Positions 7,501 to 8,424 of a stretch of 8,424 bases of DNA are shown piece by piece (position 1 is the stretch's first letter; every line of letters starts with the position of its first letter). The DNA lies in NCBI GenBank assembly GCA_937871155.1, contig CALMXV010000220.1, positions 1 through 8,424 on the forward strand, written 5' to 3'. The position numbers and the translations under genes are program-made. This DNA comes from an uncultured Taibaiella sp. (GTDB lineage: Bacteria; Bacteroidota; Bacteroidia; Chitinophagales; Chitinophagaceae). The notes beneath the pieces are model-generated. The model was not told the origin of the DNA. It searched no databases and saw only the letters and a program-made list of their open reading frames with translations.

Positions 7501-7681
7501 TCGCAGAATGAGATTGTAAGAAATTTGAAATTTTTGACCGCATTTGCTGTACTTGTTGTGCAAATACCGGATCGTTTTGAATCGCTTGCTGGTAGGTGGC
7601 ATCAAAGCCGCAAGTTTGTCCATAAGAGACGGATAGCCCCCAAAAGAAGCTGAAAACCAGAATGTAAATTCTTTTAAGCAT
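4559..7681 (-). CDS. Secreted M43 (pappalysin-type) zinc metalloprotease with GEVED domain, Ig-like repeats and T9SS sorting domain
   Basis: This 1040-residue protein has a signal peptide (MLKRIYILVFSFFWGLS, probable cleavage after SYG at residue 21). The metalloprotease domain (about 75-345) starts at YEIPVVIHVIH, carries the metzincin zinc site HEVGHAFSLWH (His243, Glu244, His247, His253) and ends with the Met-turn NIMDYS (Met313). Cysteines 264, 270, 278, 290, 298 and 318 probably form disulfides. A GEVED domain follows (about 400-516), with IDYNNDGIF (437-445, likely calcium binding) and GQVEDYAI (507-514). Four Ig-like repeats of about 90 residues span 522-880, and a fifth, divergent one lies at about 886-945 (LQWFGPNG, GYYYAVTNNNGC). 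A type A T9SS sorting domain ends the protein (IYPNPTKGQLTF, 964-975). It should act outside the cell or on its surface, cutting proteins or peptides of unknown identity; all catalytic residues are present. Relatives include cytophagalysin-like proteases. It appears to be transcribed alone, divergent from secDF. Confidence 0.93.
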   Translation of the reverse strand: MLKRIYILVFSFFWGLSVSYGQTCGFDATYQQAIQNDPVFAQQVQQMRSKISNFLQSHSANNSNSLIVNTTNGPVYEIPVVIHVIHTGGPVGSNYNPSTTQLTNMINYLNQTYAATWPAYANTSNGGVAIPIRFALAQRDPNCAATTGIVRVDGSSLASYVADGMAHNTTNGAAEATVKALSKWPKTEYYNIWIVNKIDGQDGFNSTGSFVAGFAWFPGASANVDGTVMLAYTSNAGQKTLPHEVGHAFSLWHTFEGDNGGASCPTNNNCNTDGDEVCDTDPHMRSVFNCTPLAINSCVTPNAPLGDVVKNIMDYSGCPDLRFTTGQANRVVAALFNTDRSNLISSLGATPITSTVVAANCAPPGITNTGGNRGPRDIIIADANFTYMSVSSSGYSGDGNQYYIDKSCKHMAEVTSGNSYNFDIQTGGGSQNVKVYIDYNNDGIFQSSEQVYSHSGSSFNEVHSFTYTAPSVLTVPSLVSCTPLRMRIIGDNSPIGTITACSQLTNGQVEDYAISIKGGGPVAGAVTIAMTQGSNPSCFFSPLTFTATPGNGVSNPTYSWLLNGNPVGASGSVYNSINFNNGDTLSVMMQYIGACGFDTAYSNKFIVYRAATIPAAVSIALLSGNNPGCAGQTLVFKATPTNGGSTPAYQWKVNGSNAGGNADTFAAVLNNNDAVTVEITSNSSCAVPTTATSNSITVTHAQITASVTIAASTTLLCAGQPVTVTSNITNGGSNPQYQWFVNNTAVTGATSSMFTTTALSNNDSVSIVYYATDSCVSNATDTSNFIVMGVAPVDTTLVSVAITKGSNPGCLDSLIEFTATASNFGANPIYEWYLNGNLVGTGLVYNNDMLTTGDQIIFVATTTDGKCYTKNSISDTTVMALFTTPAAPVISLIGNMLVSNLSGNLQWFGPNGLIPGATGQTHHPDSTGYYYAVTNNNGCYSRPSNILLVSLTSVGSFSLSQVAIYPNPTKGQLTFDWSNQTTAATIKIYSLTGNLLQVETVNVSSKKTVDLSHFANGAYYVMIIDEQGKTATVPVVLNKN
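5042..6118 (-). other. Array of four Ig-like repeats within the M43 protease
   Basis: Residues 522-880 contain four homologous units. Each has a pattern like VTIA..GSNPxC, then a (V/L/I)xF.A/S.xTxxG..xNPxYxW segment, and a second cysteine late in the unit. First cysteines are 538, 629, 717 and 810 (spacing 91, 88, 93); second cysteines are 595, 685, 775 and 867, so each unit likely has one internal disulfide. Such arrays usually act as spacers or adhesive stalks between a catalytic domain and the surface anchor. The repeats are clear in protein but have diverged in DNA. Confidence 0.85.
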
Positions 7682-7806
7682 AGTTATACTAAAAAATTCA
7701 GGTGAGATTAAACAATAGTTTGTAAATATAATCGGATTATTAAAGAAATACTAAAATAGAAGCACTTAATTGAATATTGGCAATTTTTGAATTATTCTTC
7801 AAGACT

Positions 7807-7837
7807 GTTTATTTATTTATATTAAATCCTATCTTTG
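7807..7837 (+). promoter_or_regulatory. Candidate Bacteroidota-type promoter for secDF
   Basis: TATCTTTG at 7830-7837 matches the -7 consensus TAnnTTTG exactly. The -33 region is weak: GTTT at 7807-7810 sits at the right distance (19 bases) but is not a clean TTG. The ATG of secDF follows 43 bases downstream. No comparable element was found for the divergent protease gene in the same 199-base gap. Confidence 0.55.
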
Positions 7838-7880
7838 CCCACTTTAAAATTTTACAATACATAATAATTTAAGACTACCT

Positions 7881-8424
7881 ATGCAATTAAAAGGGTTGGT
7901 GAAATTTTTTACCGCTGCGCTTATTCTTATTTCTCTGTATCAAATGTCATTCACATTAATCGCAAGAAATGTAGAATCTAAAGCTGAAAGACAGGCTGAA
8001 AAACTAGTGCGAAATGAACATCCCGATGTAAAAGGCGATGAACTAAAAAAACTAGTGGAAACACAGCTGGAGAAAATTACGGATAGCATGCAAGGTGTGA
8101 CCGTTTTCAACTTCTTGGGAATGAAAAAATATACCTATCAAGAGGTTAAAGAGCAAGAGTTGAACTTGGGACTTGACTTGCAAGGAGGTATGAACGTTAC
8201 CTTAGAAGTGAGTTTGGATGAATTAGTTCGTTCTATGAGTAACAATCCCAAAGATGTTGCCTTAAACAAAGCGATTGCTGATGCGGATTTAGCGAAAGCG
8301 AATAGTCAAGAAAACTTTGTAACCTTATTTGGACAAGCGTTTGAGAAAAATAACCCAGGTACTAAGCTTGCTTATCTATTTACAAAGCCATCTGAAAAAG
8401 AAATAACCCTAAACTCTACTAACG
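7881..8424 (+). CDS. secDF: Protein translocase subunit SecDF, N-terminal part (3' end cut by window)
   Basis: The first 181 codons are present and the frame is open at the window edge. SecDF is an inner-membrane accessory of the SecYEG channel that uses the proton gradient to pull exported proteins through. Residues about 5-27 form the first membrane helix (LVKFFTAALILISLYQMSFT). A charged periplasmic stretch follows (31-70), then the SecD signature LGLDLQGGMNVTLEV (96-110). In Bacteroidota SecD and SecF are normally fused into one protein of about 1000 residues, and the N-terminus MQLKGLVKFF with the long insert after the signature (111 onward) fits that type. The fusion itself cannot be seen here, so a separate secD remains possible. 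The ATG at 7881 is chosen because it starts the membrane helix and matches the family. No Shine-Dalgarno is visible, as is usual in the phylum. Confidence 0.9.
   Translation, partial: MQLKGLVKFFTAALILISLYQMSFTLIARNVESKAERQAEKLVRNEHPDVKGDELKKLVETQLEKITDSMQGVTVFNFLGMKKYTYQEVKEQELNLGLDLQGGMNVTLEVSLDELVRSMSNNPKDVALNKAIADADLAKANSQENFVTLFGQAFEKNNPGTKLAYLFTKPSEKEITLNSTN

Noticed and set aside
1..8424. Search for CRISPR arrays, tRNA or rRNA genes, insertion sequences, phage genes, defence systems and toxin-antitoxin pairs.
   Set aside because: No regularly spaced direct repeats, transposase or integrase motifs, RNA-gene structure or defence-type domains were seen. The genes read as ordinary chromosomal envelope and metabolic genes.

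Overview
The window reads as a chromosomal segment from a Bacteroidota bacterium, most likely Chitinophagaceae or a close relative. The basis is two secreted proteins ending in type IX secretion system (T9SS) sorting domains, a SecDF of the Bacteroidota type, AT-rich intergenic DNA with matches to the Bacteroidota promoter consensus (TTG/TTTG, about 20 bases, TAnnTTTG), and start codons without Shine-Dalgarno sequences. The family-level placement is an impression from protein resemblance and was not computed.

Layout. Positions 1-2676 hold a two-gene operon on the minus strand: a LutB-type iron-sulfur protein (1303-2676), followed after 3 bases by a polysaccharide deacetylase-like protein with a DUF7033-type N-terminal region that runs off the left edge (1-1299). 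Divergent from it is a 320-residue T9SS cargo protein of unknown function (2883-3845, plus). This gene converges on a small lipoprotein with a 15-residue tandem repeat (3932-4369, minus), and a strong bidirectional hairpin terminator lies between them. Next on the minus strand is a 1040-residue secreted M43 (pappalysin-type) metalloprotease with a GEVED domain, Ig-like repeats and a T9SS sorting domain (4559-7681), with its own terminator hairpin. Divergent from it, the 5' part of secDF (7881 onward, plus) runs off the right edge behind a good promoter match.

How the genes relate. The window is mostly cell-envelope and secretion biology: two proteins that should cross the inner membrane by Sec and the outer membrane by T9SS, one lipoprotein, and the Sec accessory protein SecDF. 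Apart from the lutB/deacetylase pair, the genes appear to be separate transcription units, so a joint pathway is not supported. All gaps between genes are shorter than 210 bases. I see no RNA genes, CRISPR arrays, insertion sequences or phage genes, and no convincing new multi-gene system. The points most worth checking are the LutB/deacetylase coupling, the unusual metal-site pattern of the deacetylase, and the uncharacterised T9SS cargo and repeat lipoprotein.
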